Made by a program: the position numbers and the translations under genes. A stretch of 64,000 nucleotides of DNA, from positions 22,781,265-22,845,264 of the forward strand of contig NC_092573.1 in the NCBI RefSeq assembly GCF_037975245.1. Direction: 5' to 3'. The notes beneath the pieces are model-generated. The model had not been told where the DNA came from. It was given only the letters and a program-made list of their open reading frames with translations, and searched no databases. This DNA is from Apostichopus japonicus (lineage: Eukaryota > Echinodermata > Holothuroidea > Aspidochirotida > Stichopodidae). Shown here in pieces: positions 12,909-26,813 of this stretch (position 1 is its first letter; the number at the start of each line of letters is the position of its first letter).

Positions 12909-15900
12909 GAATTATTGTGATAATTTTGGTTCTTAGAATTGACTTTTGGTATCAAAAGCTAAAGAATCATGCAGCACAAATTGTAATCAAGATGAAAAAA
13001 CATTAAGAATTAACTCACAATATTCACCTCTTTGTTAAAAATTCTCGTATCTTTTTCGACATTTTTTAAGATTTTCTGACGGTGAATGTTCATTGCAAGC
13101 CATATGACGGACGTCAGTTTTGTTTTTTCTTCGTAGGTGAGCAAAATTAAGTTTGAGAAAGGACTACTTTTAATTGAAATTTATGTGTTTAATATGGACA
13201 ATTTGGATCCTGTGACGTTACTAGAAACTAACCAAACGTAATATCTGATAATTATTTTATGAAAGGTTCTGAAAGATTAACACAGTTTGTTATTAATATA
13301 GTTTAGATTCGCAATCGTAGGAGCAAATAGGCGGCGCTGTTATGCACTCATCGAAAAAGTTTTGTGCCTGTTACAAAAACCCGGATGTTATTTAAAGTGC
13401 ATACGGGTAAGAGATAGAAGGGGATAGAATCCAGATCAACTCATTCTCTTGATTTCATCTCATTCAAACAAATATTTTATTTTCTTACCATACTTCCAAT
13501 TTGCCAATATTCCCGCATATTCGTATAATAAATGGTGACTTAATGATCTCTTAATAGACCTGAAAATATTTTAATGTACTAACAGTAAAGTTTTTAGAGT
13601 GGAATCTTAAAAGTTAGTTCCCCTCCTTCAATCATAGAACCCACTCCTAGTAAATATGATGAAAAGTTCAAACAAATGTTGAAGTTTGTTGTACAGTCCA
13701 TCTCCCCGTTCCTCCCCTTCCCCACCCACCCACTCCCTCCCCTCCTCCCCCGGAATCATTCCTTAAATTTTGTTGCAGAGATTGAATTCTGGAGATCATA
13801 AAAGTATTTTTGTTGACCCCCTCACAAATTTAGCATTCTAGATATTGGTGGCAAACAGATAATGCATGAGGCAAGAAGCCTATACTAAAATCACAATGCA
13901 TGCCCAAAATCAGGGGTCCAAGTAGCAGTTTTCCTGTATAAATAGATGCATAATATTCGTTGAATGACAACATGCAGTCTATAGAACGAATCATTTGAGG
14001 TTAAACTTTAAATCGTTGCTCCAGTTTCCGTAGAACATTTGAGCAAGCAATAATTTTTCTCCAGACTTTTGGTCATTGATAGTGTATGTTTGTTTATGCG
14101 ACTTCACCTGCACCTCGTAACCAAGTCTCTAAGGACACATTTGGTCGGTTTTACAGTCAGTTAGGAATTTTTTACAACGAATTAACATGCACTTTTAAGA
14201 CCGACTGAACTGTTCCTTCCAAATGTGTGGTCCGCTAAATTTGTCTCTTAGTTTTTGAAAAGTGATAAGTTCATCTTGTATTTGTATACTGACCACAGTT
14301 TTATTTGTTTGATATCTCCCTCGATCAAATGTAAACTTGAAATCATATAAAAAATCAAAAGTCCTCTTCGTTCTATATAAACTTAACTCTATACAAAATA
14401 AACCAGTGAACCGCTTGTTGGTTTTGCCGTCAAAGTTGGAGAGATAAGATTACTTGGGGTTTGTTTTTGAAGAAGTAATACTATGAACAAATAAATGTCA
14501 CGGGAGCCTCAGAAATAACGTCACTGGAACATTCCCGATACTTTTCCTTATGTTTTCAAAGTGAAGAATCCATAACCTCGGTAGTTATGTGTACTTTCAC
14601 TCCAACCCAAAAGGCTCGTAATCCAAGCTGTTTATCGTAAATCGGTTTTACTACGTCGAGGTGGCAAGAAACAAATTCACTCGCTCTTATTTTCTCTCTC
14701 CCTCCATCTCGCAGTCTCCACCTAGCTCTCCTCCCCCCCCTTCCTCTTTTGGTCTACCTCTTATTCATACAGATTGTGTATCCTTTTATAATCATGTGGG
14801 CAGATAAGGGATGTTTGCATTTATTAGCCTGTCTTGATTTTTTTTTTTTAAAGACAAAAAAAAATAAAGGAAAAGTAAAACATGAAATATTCTCTACGAA
14901 TATATGTGAAAGTAAAAAGCGTATACTATAGAGAGATTATATATATAGAACCCGTAATCTAGAAGTTCAACACTTTCTATAATAGCGTGAATCATGACTA
15001 TATAGTTTACATCACTCAAAAATAAACTGACATTGTAATTGGTACCGGTGCTACTATTTTTTTTCCTTCTTCTTCTTCTCTTTTTGCAGATGGAATGAAT
15101 ACTCCGCTGGTATATGTATATATTACTAGTCGTTCTTCGGGCTCTGGCTAACATGTCATCGGGAGGGCCATAAAATAAATTTTCGGATGATGCCAAGGTT
15201 TGGAGCTTCGGATAACTTTAAGCTGTACTTTTATGAAGATGGTTGCCGATCACGTCGATCACGTGATGCTAATCAATCATGCCTCTTCCATCAATGTAGT
15301 CACGAACTAGCGACCTGCTTATAAAGTTTTATTACTACGCGGAGTTATAACAATCTTTGAGAGTAGGATCTTCTGACCTTCTTTTTTCTTGGAATATCAA
15401 TCCGCAATTTACTTGAAAAGGTCGCATGGACTGGGTGGCTTGCATTATTCCTTTATAGAGCAGATTTTAGTTCAACCGTATTTAAAAGAATGAAAAAAAG
15501 AGGCTATAATGTGACGGTGAACTAGCATTTTTTTCAAATGAAAAGAGAATTTCAAATTTCAAGAAGTTGGAATATTTTTTTATTTTTTACATTCTTTTAC
15601 TTGGTAAATTCTATACATGTCAATACCATTTTGTTGCGCAATTTACAATAATTTGAAAAACCAATTATTAATCAATGAACATTAGTACATGATTGTATTT
15701 GAATCGAAAAAAAGTTAACATGTTTAGTGTAATATTCCTTTGGGTATTTTAAAATAAATGGATAAGAATGATTGATATTTTCTCACGTTTCATAGTATAG
15801 TCATAAAGCTAACTTTAGTGGATTGGCGTATATTGGAATCAAGCTATAGACATTAACATCCTTGTAAAATCGGACAATTGTTATGAAAACTGTTGAGTCG

Positions 15901-16833
15901 ATCTATGGTTGAACATTAATTTATAACAATATAGCATTACAAATAATTAATAATCGAAACATTTAATGAGAATGGCATGATAGGCAACGAATTATATAAT
16001 AGTAACATGCTATATGATCGATACTAAGGAATATTATCTTTGTGTAAAGTATTCAGTGTATTATACAGCTATACTGAAAATGTTAGTTCGGGTATCAAGT
16101 TATATGAAGTATATATTATATGTTCAAGTCTATTAAGTATTTGCTCCTCAATTAGCTTCAAACTGATATTCGTTCGGTTGGAAAAAATTTAATTGCAAAA
16201 TAAAATCATGTGTTACTTGAGAAAACAAGTTTACCTGACGCAGAGTTGAAAGGTTGCGTTAAAGATATTAAAATACTGTAAGTTTCTCTGAGAAATTGAA
16301 GGTTTTTACTAAACGTTATCTTTACACTCGTTCTTGGTGTACTTCAAATGTTGGTCGAAAGTTATATAAATTCATGTCATTTGATTTCCCAGGACATCAT
16401 TAATACTGAATAATATTTATGGATTAGAATTTGCAATAAAATGAAACCATTGTTCATCAATAGACAGAACCATAAAAATGTTATTATCGATGTGAATAAA
16501 GGAGATGACGTGTGGAGAGCAAGATGTCAATGGACAACAATAGTCGAATCTAAAATGAACCAGTTCTTGAAATCTGGCCCGGATCATTAAAAAACACATG
16601 TCCAATGTCATAGTTCTTATTCATGGAACTTTCGTAACAGTATATGTATGTTTGCCGCAGACTTTATTGATTTCATAAAAATTGTACTTTCAGTTGACAT
16701 GCATCATTCATAATGAAACATTTTCTGATTTATGTAATACCATCTTTGCAATGTGTTTCATAATTCATAAGCATCAGTACTAGTATCGTTCAATAGTCTT
16801 CATTATCGATTACATCGGGTTTGTTTCTGTTCT
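12909..16833. other. Non-coding stretch with polypyrimidine tracts
   Basis: No gene seen. Pyrimidine-rich runs lie at about 13698-13752, 14690-14745 and 15055-15080. All open frames are short and compositionally like random AT-rich DNA. Confidence 0.55.
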
Positions 16834-17158
16834 TCACCCGGTTTCGATACAACTTTGTCCGTCATGGCTGCACTGCAGTGATGTCGAATGGCCTACCTCA
16901 GTATTTGAGAGAAAGTGGTCAGATGCTGGGGTTATACACTCTCGTCCGTCTGATGGTGATGCATAAATGGCGGTCCCGGGAACATGAATGGGAGTGAATT
17001 CACACCCTTGCCTCGTTATCCTCTGAATACTTATCGAAGAGAGATGGCTTGAAATAAGCCGGTGTACATCCACGATCTAAGACGGATAGGGTCTCAAATA
17101 AGCTACTGTAAGGCTTTTTGATCCTTGGGTCCTTAAACTAAACTAAACTAAACTAACC
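16834..17158 (+). other. Possible short retroelement with (AAACT)n tail
   Basis: A block noticeably richer in GC than its surroundings (about 16840-17100) is followed by GATCCTTGGGTCC and then a short AAACT pentanucleotide tail (about 17134-17156). Non-LTR elements and SINEs often end in such a microsatellite tail, so this may be a decayed copy. I see no tRNA-like A and B boxes and no protein homology. A 79-codon minus-strand frame across it (16834-17073) is not recognisable. Confidence 0.3.
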
Positions 17159-20100
17159 TCCCTTTCACCACCTTGTGCCCTTAATAACATGCCTCGCCTA
17201 GGATAAAATAGTTTTAATCTTCACAGTTTAGAGAGAAAGGCTTCCAAATATAATTCCTATAACGCCTCTTGGCGTTGCTTAACTAGTGGTTAGTAACGAG
17301 GGTCAAATTGCCTAACATGTTGTCTGTACGAGGGACCGCATCACTGAAGTTGAGAGGAAAACGGGGGCAACTACTTGGGCAAAGGTGTCCTTGTTAGCCG
17401 GCAAAGGTGTCCTTATTAGCCTTTACAGCCACATTTGCGACAATACGAATGAGCTTAAGATTCCTAGTAAAGTTTGTTTAATAAAAAAGATAGTTTTTTT
17501 ATTTTATTTTATTATATAGTCGTTTATTGACAGTGATGCTTTTTTTTATGTTTATCTTATCGTTGAAACTAAACAAATTGTTCTAACTGCATCGTAAGTG
17601 TTTGTGACTCATCAAAATGAATCATTTCGTATCTACGTCATATTAAAACAATTCGCCCATCTATATTTGCTATTATTGCATCATATGTTTATACGGTGAA
17701 ATGTTCATTCATGTGGTTTTCTTGTCAACGAGCGTCTTCCTCGAAATCTACGTATATTATGAACGATAATATAAATAGTAATGTCAACAATCACTGCTAA
17801 TTTAATGAATGTTTCAACTTGCCAAGAACTGGGTGGAAAAATTAAAAGGTGAGGGGGAGAAAATATTTTATAAATGTTAATATTTTACACATTAACAGTA
17901 TTTGATATAGAGCAAAGAACGAATTTAAAGGAAACGGTTTAAACCATAGTTTTGTTTCTCTTGTAAAATTTAATTACTTAAAAAAAAACAGTTTTAATAG
18001 TAGGTACAAGTAAATAAACACAGACATAGATCAACAGAAAAATAAGTATTGCAAAACTGACTGAACTAGAATCCTGTTAATTTAATATTTAAACAATGCA
18101 AGCTATATGTTCATATGATATCATTTTATAATACATGGTATTGTGTAGTTCGTAACTTAAAACTTACAAAAGTCCATCTTAGCCCCCCCCCCCTCCCCAA
18201 TTCCCACCTCGCCGTCCTCCCCTTACCGTGCAGTAAGTATTTGTTCATATAATTTTCATTCTAGTTGCCTACATTTTGAGTATATTTTATCCCACACCCC
18301 CCGCCACCCGCCAAATGAAAAAAAAACATACAAGGGTAATAATTGATACCCTAACACTATATTTTAATCAACATGTCTTTGTAGTGTAAAAAGCGAATCG
18401 AAATAATGAATAAGAACAATACAGCGAAAATCAATTACACCAGACCATTTTTATTAAACACTTCTGCATCAACAAAATTTAAACTTATAATTTCGTCAGT
18501 GGCTTGGTATAAACCTTGTAACCCCTTTCCAACCCTCTCTGGGTCAATATTGTAATTAGAATGTCTCGACTCAGTAGCACCGATCATGCAGGTATAACTC
18601 TTCCCTCCGCAATATAATATTTCAACACCTCTGTATATATCTTCCTAACGCAAACGTAATCAAAGCACACGGAACCTATTCTTGCGGCCACAAATACTTA
18701 TTACGTCGATTTTTGCAACCGATGCAAAGTCAAGTTTATGATTTTGACCTGCTTTTCACGGATTTTCCCGCCAAGTTAAAAATATGAAAATTCTCGATGT
18801 TTCTCTTTCCCTCTACAAATCATGTAATACCTTTTAAATATCCCAATCATATTGGGGTTTTTATTGGGGGGGGGGGGAATGGGTAACAGGGTTGTGAGGC
18901 AGAGTGGGGGTGCGTGACTTTTAAAGGCGCCTTTACTTCCGTTATCATTATACTTAAAAAAGTTACTTTAAACGTTGATAAATCCATAATTTTACGTTAA
19001 AAAGAAACTGAGCCGGCATTTCGACACGACTCCATCTTTCTATTACTTTTCTTTCACTACATTTCTTGTATTTTAGTGTATTTTAGCTTCATAAAACAGT
19101 TATAATATGACATATAAATGTTAGAATACACCCAAAGAACGGCTTTTAATCACAAGATTCATTATTTTGACTTATCGACCACATTTGCTCTAACTGTCCG
19201 CAATCTGTCATATAACCACATCTCAAAAATCATAAAATTGTTCAACGTTTTATAAAGAGAAACATTTTTTTCTTCTTTATGTCGACTGTGTTCATCTTGT
19301 AAACGTCACTTTTCAGATGTGACCTGCTTTCTGGATGTCCTAATTCCCTTTTTTTTCCAACATTTTTATAGCTCAATTTTGTGGGCCACCATAGCCAACA
19401 CCTCAAACAAGACCCTGGCAGTTTTGTTCCGCCATTAAAATGTCCAGTGACACCCACCTATATATCTTTTCTGTATTTTTTTTTAATTCATTGGTTCCAA
19501 CCGGACCATATAAATCGTAAATCTAAAAATTGTAAAATTGCAAAGGTCATGAAATTTTTACTTTTATATCATTAATCCCCCACCCTTTTTCCTTTTTCTT
19601 TGGTCGTGTGTTCTTTCAAACCATCGAGTTCGTTAAAGATGTTTGTATCTTCATACTCGTCGACCATTGAAACAGAAAATGATTGTAAATAAAGTGGAAA
19701 TTATAATGCAAAACCGTATGATGTGAACGATGTAAGAAGTAAACTTGAAAAGTGTCCAAATGAATTGGTCCCACGTGCTGCTGCTGGACTTTGGGATATG
19801 TAGTCCCACTTAATGGAAGCCAATTTATACCTTGAGTTTCAATTCTTTTTAAATATATAGTTAAAAATGTATCTTGTTGATGTATATACTTTCCTATCAT
19901 TTGGTTAATTTTCCGATATACTTGACTCAGTCCCAAAATCACATATTACTTGAAAATACAATTCATTTATAAAAATAATAAAAGTACATGTTAAGTTTGT
20001 TTAAAAAAAAAAAGATCAAATTTTGTGTAATAAATACTAACATCTTAACAAAGGAGATTGGAAATATTGATAAATCATTCCATTTCTTATGTTATCTCGT

Positions 20101-20433
20101 TAGGAAGCTTTTTTTCAATTTGACCACGGGTGGTGGGGGGGGGGGGGGTGCGGGTATCTTTCCCTAATCTGGGTTACCAATAGCTTGTCTTGTACAGAAC
20201 ATAAATCACGGTAAACAAAATGATTCTGCAGGGGAAGTCGTAACCTGAACGGTCTTCAGTCATATTTAATAGTTGTACCGGAAATATATTAAATATGACG
20301 ACATCGACAGACCATGGAAGACACAAACATTAATATAGCTTTCGCACAAACACATCATAGAACACATAAATGCATTCCAATAGTTCTCACAACTTGTATT
20401 TGTATTTTATTTGTATTTGTTTTTGTATTGTAG
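17159..20433. other. Non-coding stretch with homopolymer runs
   Basis: No gene recognised. It includes a 22-bp near-duplication of GGCAAAGGTGTCCTTRTTAG around 17378-17420, a C11 run at 18183-18193, a G12 run at 18866-18877 and a G14 run at 20135-20148. The 108-codon minus-strand frame at 19616-19942 has no recognisable motif. Confidence 0.5.
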
Positions 20434-20539
20434 TTTTAGATCCTCCTGCAAGCAGGAACTCGCGAAGAAGCCATCATTGGCTTATCAAAGCTGCAAGCTG
20501 ACCGAAGTCAGTCTCTTAGATTCATATTTAACGTCCATG
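20434..20539 (-). mobile_element. SINE family A, 3' body fragment (copy 1)
   Basis: About 105 bp matching the body of the element at 34635-34858: shared strings include GGAACTCGCGAA, CATTGGCTTATCAAAGC, GCAAGCTGACCGAAGTCAGT and AACGTCCATG. The tRNA-like head present in the other copy is absent, since the match ends after AACGTCCATG. Orientation is assigned from the 34.7-kb copy, whose head reads on the minus strand. A 61-codon plus-strand frame across it is incidental. Confidence 0.8.
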
Positions 20540-22377
20540 CGGAACTTGAGGAAAGCAAATCTACTTGGAGCATTTGGAAAGAAAAAAATTCACTGAGTTT
20601 GTTTTAGTCAATTAATTATTTGTCATTAATTCATAATAGGAAACAAGAATGTCTATTTCTATCTCATGTCAGAGAAATGTCAACATTGAGCCTAAAGATC
20701 TGTAAGCCTTATTATATGTTTCGCTTGTAAGTTTGTTTCTCTCCCGATTTATTAAACATCAAATTGAAATAAAAAACTAAAAAATTCAATATGTAGGTGC
20801 GAAATGTTGTATAACCTTCGTTTTATTAAATAATTTTATAAATACAACTACACATGAAATGTGAAATCTATTTTTAAAGTCGTCTCTCTAGCTCTCTTTC
20901 TCACTTTTCTTCGATATCATGATATTTTTACTTTCTTTTCCTTTTCTTTATGTATCACCAGTATAAATATAAAAATATTTACAAATTGGACTATCCAAGA
21001 CTTATGGCAAAATAAAAAATATATAGGCTACATATAAATATAAGCGTTACTATAAGAAAGCAATATGTTAATACTTGGTTAAAGGCGTAAGGGTAGGAAA
21101 AAAGTCTATTACAAAAGTTCAAGTGTTTCTGTTTGAATAAATATTACAGCACTGTAAATAAAATGATTTTCTGAATGATAAGTTGTATTCTACATATAAG
21201 GATTGCGTGAATCTCTATTGCTTTTATCTAAAAAGACCCTTCAGTGCAAGGTACATTGAATATTTTTGCATCCTACTCTCGTTGTCAAAAATTGTACCAT
21301 AAAGAGATATTACGTCATACATAACAAAGTGACCTATCACGTTTAAGATAAAGCCTACATAATGTCATCATTGATCCTAAAACATTAGAACGATACATAC
21401 AAAGTGCCTTCATTAATACTTCGGTCACTTAAGTTATATACTCACGTACGTTGGAGGAATGTTAGATTAGTGTAATTATGTGTCTAGGTGACGGTTTAAA
21501 TCTTTAAATCTTTAAATTTGAGAATATGTGACCATATTTTTACTTCAGCATATTTATAGCATATTTACGTGGGAAAACTGAAAACCTTATTGTCATTATC
21601 GACCTGTCTGTCTGTCTGCCTGTGTGTCTGTCTATCTGAAGAATATTGTCTCTCCACCTTGTAATACAATCTATATTTCAGAAGATTGTTCATGCATGTA
21701 TTGAAATACCACAATTGAATCCAGTCCTCATATACGGACAAACAAGGATACTTTACATAGGGTTGTATCTTGAATGGAATATAGGCTAACAACGTAAAAT
21801 GATATGAACTTACCACAAAGTACTTTTTCCCATGTTTATCTGACCTACCTATTTTGTCAGTCGCGTGTTTACACGACAAACAAATGAATAGTAAACATTA
21901 GTGTCTTGTGAAAAAATATTGAACTTTCTTTTCTAGTTTTCGTTATTAACAACTTTAAAGATTGACATTGTATAAACACTTTTATCTTTTGAACTGAACT
22001 ATATTACTCAACATTTAGAGCGGAGAAACGCATGATAAATGATAAACTAGGTTGTGCTATTTGACAAACTCGTAATAATGAATGCGTCCTACTTCCAGAC
22101 GTCTATCAACTTTTCATATATATATTTTTTCCAATATGAAAGTGGATTACATTTATTATTTAAGATGCGTGAAATCCGTGAAAACATTATTTTAAAATCG
22201 TGTTTTTGCGTCTTCGTTTTGCGATGCAGCAAAATTAAATTGAATTGAATTGTGTTAATTTTATCTAAGTCACCCCGAAACAGATGATACAACAGGAAAG
22301 ACGTTGAATTATGAAAGAATATGAAACAAGTTATGACATGCACCAGCAGATAGATAAACCCATGTCTGGGTTCACAC
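20540..22377. other. Non-coding stretch with small microsatellites
   Basis: Contains three tandem TTTAAATC-like units at about 21492-21520 and an impure GTCT tract at about 21602-21640. Open frames such as 21565-21879 (minus) merely read through the GTCT tract. No gene seen. Confidence 0.55.
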
Positions 22378-22574
22378 CCAGTTGGGACAATTTTTCTCTA
22401 TACTGTAGTGTCATGTCAGAGCACTCGTATTGTCAGTATACGAGCAATATGAATATCATGTTTCTATCAGATAAAGGTTAGGAACTGTTTGTACTGTCAA
22501 TACCAGTGCTTTGAGAGCATGATATGGGAGTACAGTTTAGAGAGGTATTAGCATTAGGAAATTGTCCCAACTGG
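22378..22574 (+). mobile_element. Foldback MITE (family F1, copy 1, complete)
   Basis: The element opens with CCAGTTGGGACAATTTTT and closes with AAATTGTCCCAACTGG, a terminal inverted repeat of about 16-18 bp. The interior is also self-complementary: the left-arm segment AGAGCACTCGTATTGTCAGTA matches, in reverse complement, the right-arm segment around TACTGTCAATACCAGTGCTTT. The whole roughly 197-bp unit could therefore fold into one imperfect hairpin. It encodes no protein. The superfamily of the enzyme that moves it cannot be told from this window, and a clear target-site duplication was not found. Confidence 0.85.
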
Positions 22575-24699
22575 CTGGGTTTCATATAGTTTATATGAAT
22601 ATGTATATGTACATGTGCATATGCATAGCCTATGAATATGTATATACATATTTGTATATGTATATACAGGGTAGAAAACATTTTAATAACCAGACAGCGT
22701 TTGTGACGTAATTTCCAACGTTTAAAGCCATCAACAGTGACGTGAAATAACAGTGAGTTTATTAGAGAGATACATGCCGTACTCTGACCCTCCGCTATAG
22801 TGCTGTCGCCATTCGATTTAATAGGACAATATAATATCTAAATTAATAAAATTATTTGGCATATTCGAATTTGTATTGCAAACTATGAAACTACAGATTA
22901 CACTGGCCAGAATTTAATATTTGCATTTTCAACGACTGATATGATTATACGTTTTTATTTTAACAGCTTGATATCAGACACCGTTAACCGTCACACTGTC
23001 ACACCGTAACCGTTTATTGGAGAGAAACTGTCATCGCAAAACTCGAACAAAGAGATTATATTACCCATGATGCAGTGTACCAGGATATATATGTGACATG
23101 TTTACTTCCGTCATATAAACTGTTTCCGGGAACGTCCATTTTATGCTCCATATCTCTCTCATGGTTACGACAAGTCCATCAGGCGTCCATCGCGTGACCC
23201 CGGTTATAGAAATTGTATGCACCCTGCATATCTCTGTGTTGCACAGGTTATATTTTCGTATTATACCAACTGATGTATGCACTATTTATTGACAATCTAT
23301 TTAAAGACTTAAACCATTTTAATTGATAATACTTAAAAGTAATGTTTTTTATAGGCCAATCAAAGACAGTCATTTTATCATTTATTAATATCAATAAGTG
23401 TCACTTGAAGTTTCGTAATTTATTTGTCGATCACGACAACCTGCCCTGTGATAAAATAATTTGCCATCACCATCAAATCATCTTCCACTATCCTATATAC
23501 CAGTTAAGCAAAAGCCGCCAAAGGAAACGCTTTACGGTATTTTATTTATTTTTTATTATTTGCTGGCTGTATGAGCCTTGTACAACGAATCAATGGGGTT
23601 TGTAGCTTCCTTAAGGAAACATTTCATTAAACTCCAAAGCCTCTTTGACAATAAGCACCTGGAGATTGAAACCTGACAATTTCGATCGAAATAGAGAAAA
23701 GAAAAAAGAGAGGGAATAGAAACTACCTTTACAAACGGGCGCGAGAGAAAACTAACTTCTTCAACAAACACAACTTCAAACACATTCTCTTTTATCAAAT
23801 ACACAACGTTATTGTACGGCGTTCCATGGTAGCCTATAGATATGTTCTTTAGGTGTTACATAGACTTTGTTAGGTGATAATCTGCTGTCAAAGACGATTT
23901 TTTGATAAAAGGCTTGAAGTGGTGGCACAATAAGAAAGGAAATAAGTTCCAAGATACTTCGTGCTTAGCCATTAAGACCGGGAATCATAAAAAGCAGTCA
24001 ACACCTGGGTTGGTCAACCAGAAGCATTGTTATATCCGCTAATATTAGCTGGACTCAATCAACTTAAGAATAAAACCGTTAAGAACAAATCAATAAAGAT
24101 GGGGCCGGTTAAATACACAAGCTGTTTCTAAAACACTATAGTTTGCTTGTCACCGTTGACAAGTTAATCTGCATTCATGCCATGTTTTTGGAAGCCATCA
24201 AGTTTTAAAGTCTACTACAACAGATCTCTTCAGAGATCAGTGACAAACGAGATCAAACCAAGGTTGAGATCAGTAAAAGGAAAGTTTACTAAAGGAGAAA
24301 GTGAAGGGGGGGGGGGGGCGTAGAAACGAGAAGCTCTTAAACAAATACATTAGCAATCTAGTTTAGAGGACGCAAGGAATGGAGTGATACGTGTCCGTCC
24401 GTGTTATACCAGGAGTCAAAATGATTGCTTATGCTATCCTCGACATCTTTTGTTTGATCAGAGAGCAAATGACATCTTCCTGGTTTTGAATAGCAGCAGG
24501 GTAAGCTAGTCTGGAAAGAAGCTTAAAGCAATGCAATGAGTCATTCCATTTACTTTTCTTAGTGTAGCATATATGATTTGTTTCATTGCTCTCTGTTTGA
24601 GTATGTCTATATAAGCCATTTGCCATTAAGATGTGAGTTAGGTAGCGTCCCCTCCTTATAAAATCCTTAATTCACCTCTGGCTATACCATAAAAGTTCA
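22575..24699. other. Non-coding stretch
   Basis: Includes a purine/pyrimidine alternating patch rich in ATGTATATGTACATG-like words at about 22600-22672 and a G13 run at 24306-24318. Open frames at 23061-23282 (minus), 23342-23605 and 23556-23804 (minus) show no recognisable domain. No gene supported. Confidence 0.5.
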
Positions 24700-24788
24700 G
24701 ACCCAAACCTAATTCAATGAGGGGGAGGGGGGATCAGGCCCAACCTCAAATAGTGGGAGTAGTTCAGACCCCAACCTAAATCCACCCC
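24700..24788 (+). repeat. Minisatellite M1, left segment
   Basis: Units of the type TTCAGACCCAAACCTAAT followed by a G-rich run and CAGGCCCAACCTCAA. They belong to the same array as 24979-25325, from which they are separated by an inserted foldback MITE. Confidence 0.75.
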
Positions 24789-24978
24789 GTTGGGACAATT
24801 TTTTGCTATACTGTAGTGTTATGTCCCGCTTCAGAGCACTCGTATTATCAGTACGAGCAGTATGAATATCATATTTCTATCAGATCAAGGTTAGGAACTG
24901 TTTGTTCTGTCAATACCATGGCTTTGAGAGCATGATATTGGAATATAGTTTAGAGAGGCATTAGCATTAGGATATTGT
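24789..24978 (+). mobile_element. Foldback MITE (family F1, copy 2)
   Basis: Starts at GTTGGGACAATTTTTTGC and keeps the full interior, with CAGAGCACTCGTATTATCAG on the left and CTGTCAATACCATGGCTTTG on the right. The right terminal repeat is cut short at GGATATTGTGGGG, where minisatellite sequence resumes. It has the same orientation as copy 1. It lies inside minisatellite M1, so either it inserted into an existing array or the array expanded across it. Confidence 0.85.
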
Positions 24979-25325
24979 GGGGCGGGGGGGGGGGAAGGTT
25001 TCAAACCCAACCTCAATCAGTGGGGAAGGTTCAATCCCAAACCTTAAACAGTGGGGTAGGTTAAAGCCCAAACCTCAAACAGTGTTGGAGGTTCAAGCCC
25101 AAACCTCAAGCTGTAAGGGGTGGTGGTTCTAGCCCCAACCTCAAGCAGTGGGGTGGTTCAAACCCCAAACTAAACCAGTGGGGAGGTTCAAGCCCAACCT
25201 CAATCAGTGGGGGAGGTTCAAGCCCAAACCTCAAACAGTTGGGGAAGTTCAAGCCAAAACCTCAAGCAGTAAGGGGAGGGGGTTCTATAGCCCCAACCTC
25301 AATCAGTGCGGGGAATTACTGAAAT
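24979..25325 (+). repeat. Minisatellite M1, right segment (about 30-bp unit)
   Basis: About ten to eleven diverged copies of a unit reading CAGTGGGG-AGGTTCAAGCCCAAACCTCAA. The G run length varies between copies and some units contain small insertions. A 74-codon frame at 25148-25372 reads through it as a GRFKPN-type peptide repeat; I regard it as incidental. Confidence 0.88.
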
Positions 25326-26813
25326 ACATAAAAAAACTACCACAACAAATTCAACGAAATTGTTTACTCTGATTGAATGAAGTTGAATATATCATAATAT
25401 TGACCACAAAAAAAAAGAGTGAAACAGAAGGTGAACAATCATTCTGCTCACTTTAATAATAAGTGTGGACATAACTTTCCGAAATGAAATTAGGAAATGA
25501 ATGGAATTATTAAGTTACGAATACTATGATAATTAATAAAAAATATATATTTTTGCAGTTATCAAGAAACTTTGCTTCCACGGAGAAGCTTCGGGCAACT
25601 TCTTACACTAACTAAAAGATTTCCACGTGACTTTTAGTAAGCGTTCATATACAACATATTATTTGTTCTTTTTCCAAATCTATAATACCACACATTTCCA
25701 ATGATTTTCATAGAATTGTTTGAAATCCTATCTTTGTTTATTTTGGCTGTGTACATGCTCTAACAAGTTCGTTTGTATTATTTGTTTGTCGTGGCTTGAG
25801 GCGATAAATGTCAAAGGTCATACATCGAGAAAAGTGCGTCATGTTTACATAACCGATCATTCGCGAAGAAGCTATCGTTAGTTAGTTTTGAATGTTATTG
25901 TTATTCTTATACATTGAAAGTAAGTAGGCTTCACATAGAGAGTGGCTTACGTTGATTTTGTTAAGTTCTCTAAATGTATCAGTTTACCTTATACCTCTGG
26001 CTCTGATACAGAAACAGACGGATCGCTGTATAAACCTCGGCTCTTGAAATGTAACTCCAACATTCATAGAGATTATAGGATGAAAGGGAAAAATCAGTTT
26101 TTTAATATAATGCAAGTATATAATGGTGGTTTCGCTAACACAAATACCCTTAAATATAACTATACGGAAGTCGGTGACGTTTGAAGATGAAATGATGAAG
26201 ATGAAATTGTGAAAGAAATAAGCAAAAAGGGGTAAATAGTAAAGCTACCCCCGATGTTAAATCTCTGGTTTGTATCACACAAAAACAGTTTAGCGATCGC
26301 ATCCATTCTATTTCAAGAAAGTCAAGGGTATTGAACTGACAAGATTTTACGCAATTTATAACATTTTTGGTAATTTCACCCAGTTTGACGGGTTCAAACG
26401 TTGGACGCAAAAATTGTGGTGTTTCATAAGTTTTGCTACCGCGATGTGTATAGCCTATATATGCTTATGTGGAAAAAGGTAGCCGTCGTAATCTAACAAC
26501 CGTGTACCGTACATGTTATACTCGGTATAATTTTCATGTTATTTCCACGTTATGTAAAATGTTTAAGTTTATAACGATCCAGCTTATTTAGTATTACGGT
26601 TTATACAGTCTTTAGTCATTGACAGTGTCACACTGTACAGAGAAGTCGCGTACGTGTTGTTAATGGCTATAATCATAACTTTGAGGGGAAAAAAGCACCC
26701 GAAGTGAGCTTGAATGGAACATGAGTGAAGTCGTAAAGATAAAGACTGAAAAAAATAATAAAAATTAAAAAAAAACGTACATTTAATTTTCTACACCAAA
26801 AGTGGGATAAATT
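25326..26813. other. Non-coding stretch
   Basis: AT-rich, no gene recognised. Frames at 25942-26184 and 26150-26410 (minus) overlap at their ends on opposite strands and have no recognisable motif. Confidence 0.5.

Noticed and set aside
25148-25372. Frame with a GRFKPN-type peptide repeat
   Set aside because: It reads through minisatellite M1, whose unit is close to 30 bp.
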